This document shows positions 62,973 to 64,000 of a DNA stretch of 64,000 nt, piece by piece. Numbering within the stretch: position 1 is the stretch's first letter; every line of letters begins with the position of its first letter. Origin of the DNA: Capillidium heterosporum (taxonomy: Eukaryota; Entomophthoromycota; Entomophthoromycetes; Entomophthorales; Capillidiaceae); assembly GCA_016630905.1 (NCBI GenBank), contig WBMQ01000012.1, positions 868,001 through 932,000 on the forward strand, given 5' to 3'. The notes under the pieces are model-generated. The model was not told where the DNA came from. It worked only from the letters and a program-made list of their open reading frames with translations, and did no database searches. The translations under genes and the position numbers were made by a program.

Positions 62973-64000
62973 TATAGTCGATTAACCCTATCCAACTTTA
63001 ACAATGCTTTATAATTTAACGGAATTAGACCTAGCATCGTTATATACTATACTATAATCACCTTATTGTAATGTAGCCCTCAAGGCTTTACAAACTTCAT
63101 TGATAATGGTATAGATTTCGATGTCATTGAGACGAAGGGTTGGTCCTTTGATAATGCTAAGAAGGGAATCGTCTGTCAAAGATTCAAGTTTGATACGAGA
63201 ATCTTTGATACTGAAGGTTGGCTTGGATAGGTAGCTATTGACTAACAATACATCTGTACATTGAATTTACATTTTGTAGAGTATATTTCAAAAGTTGGAT
63301 ATATTATATTTAAAAAATGCAGTAAGTAGATTATCCTTCTATATAGGAAATTCAATTTTAAAATATATTAGCTTTAATCGACAAAAATTATAAAGTATAG
63401 GACCTGTAGTTAGAATTAGGTGTTTTTATCCAATATTTGATTGCTCTCTGTCACTTTTTCTAAACTTCAGACTATGAGTAGTCATCAAATCAATCTCAGC
63501 TAGCACCTGAAACTCCATGATGAGGTAAGCAAAATATTGAAATAAAATGCCTATATGTACATAATGGTCCATTACCATCATGTGTTAGAAATAGTAGTAG
63601 TATATGTGGATGTAAACTCGAAATATACGCCTATTTAGCATCTTTATGAGACTGAAAAGATTTTTGAGAAAGGGGATGTCTAGTTGATGTTAGACTATGT
63701 GAGCCATAGGGGGTATTATTACCTGGATTGATAGGGAACATTAGTTTGCTATCGATTTGTTTTGGATCTACAGTATCTATCTATCGACGTATTGGTTGGC
63801 TGGTAAATGGTGATGCTCGTTTTGATTTTCGTCCTTTCAGGTGAAGCTAAAACTGTAAAGTCGGTTAGGACTTTTTAAGTTATAGTCAAGTTTGCCCTGA
63901 ATCGATTGACATAGTAGGGCAAGTTGCCTCTACAGAACTCAGCCAAGGCTCGGTATAGTAAGTTGAACTGATTGAAGTTGATGAATTGTAGTTAGTATAT
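62973..64000. other. Right end, no firm gene
   Basis: Mostly AT-rich. Contains the unidentified minus exon-like stretch at 63063-63248; the remainder, up to the window edge, shows no recognisable coding block. Confidence 0.4.
63063..63248 (-). pseudogene. Unidentified exon-like fragment
   Basis: Open stretch of about 60 codons without an ATG, ending in a stop, with balanced, soluble-protein composition (LESLTDDSLLSIIKGPTLRL; IYTIINEVCKALRATLQ). An upstream in-frame stop and lack of any other exon suggest an isolated remnant or last exon. Family not recognised; low confidence. Confidence 0.2.

Overview
The window is eukaryotic nuclear DNA. Intergenic sequence is AT-rich and exons are more GC-rich. 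Most genes carry several very small GT-AG introns, typically 34-55 nt, with one of 27 nt and one of 32 nt. Gene content (KGD4-type subunit, Rsm27/mS33, EFG1, Cex1/SCYL-type pseudokinase, Rab11/Ypt31, Dicer) is fungal. The mixture of makorin, phytochelatin synthase, catechol-O-methyltransferase-like and animal-type UGT genes suggests an early-diverging fungus, for example Entomophthoromycotina/Conidiobolus-like; that placement is inference. All exon maps below were spliced by hand and checked for reading phase.

Layout. 1.2-7.9 kb (+): SEC61 alpha and CAND1; the CAND1 frame is broken by one extra base near its 3' end. 8.4-19.1 kb: an accessory block with two related cytochrome P450 genes (one on each strand), a dead SDR copy between them, an NSE2 SUMO ligase, and two intact paralogous SDR genes. 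20.4-21.4 kb (-): phytochelatin synthase. 24.2-28.5 kb: a three-finger RanBP2-type zinc finger protein with a presequence-like N-terminus, KGD4, and makorin. 29.4-33.5 kb (-): ATG7 with a very long N-terminal extension containing four tandem repeats. 34.2-39.6 kb: EFG1, an unidentified ORF, mS33/RSM27 and a GPI-anchor-like secreted protein. 40.3-43.1 kb (-): SCYL1/CEX1-like pseudokinase with HEAT repeats. 44-48.7 kb: two degenerate relics sharing a collinear ~295 bp 3' segment, possibly from an F-box/LRR-like family. 49.7-52.5 kb: COMT-like methyltransferase and UDP-glycosyltransferase, convergent. 53.5-54.3 kb (-): Rab11/Ypt31. 55.8-61.4 kb: MOB1 and Dicer, convergent, about 100 bp apart. 61.8-63 kb: a small secreted protein and, divergently, a truncated paralogue of it.

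Together the window mixes housekeeping genes (ER translocation, SCF-cullin exchange, autophagy, SMC5/6 SUMOylation, rRNA processing, mitochondrial 2-oxoglutarate dehydrogenase and ribosome, vesicle traffic, mitotic exit/Hippo-like MOB, RNAi) with genes that look like a detoxification repertoire: oxidation by P450/SDR, conjugation by COMT/UGT, and metal chelation by phytochelatin synthase. I recognised no intact transposon, CRISPR array, rRNA or tRNA gene.
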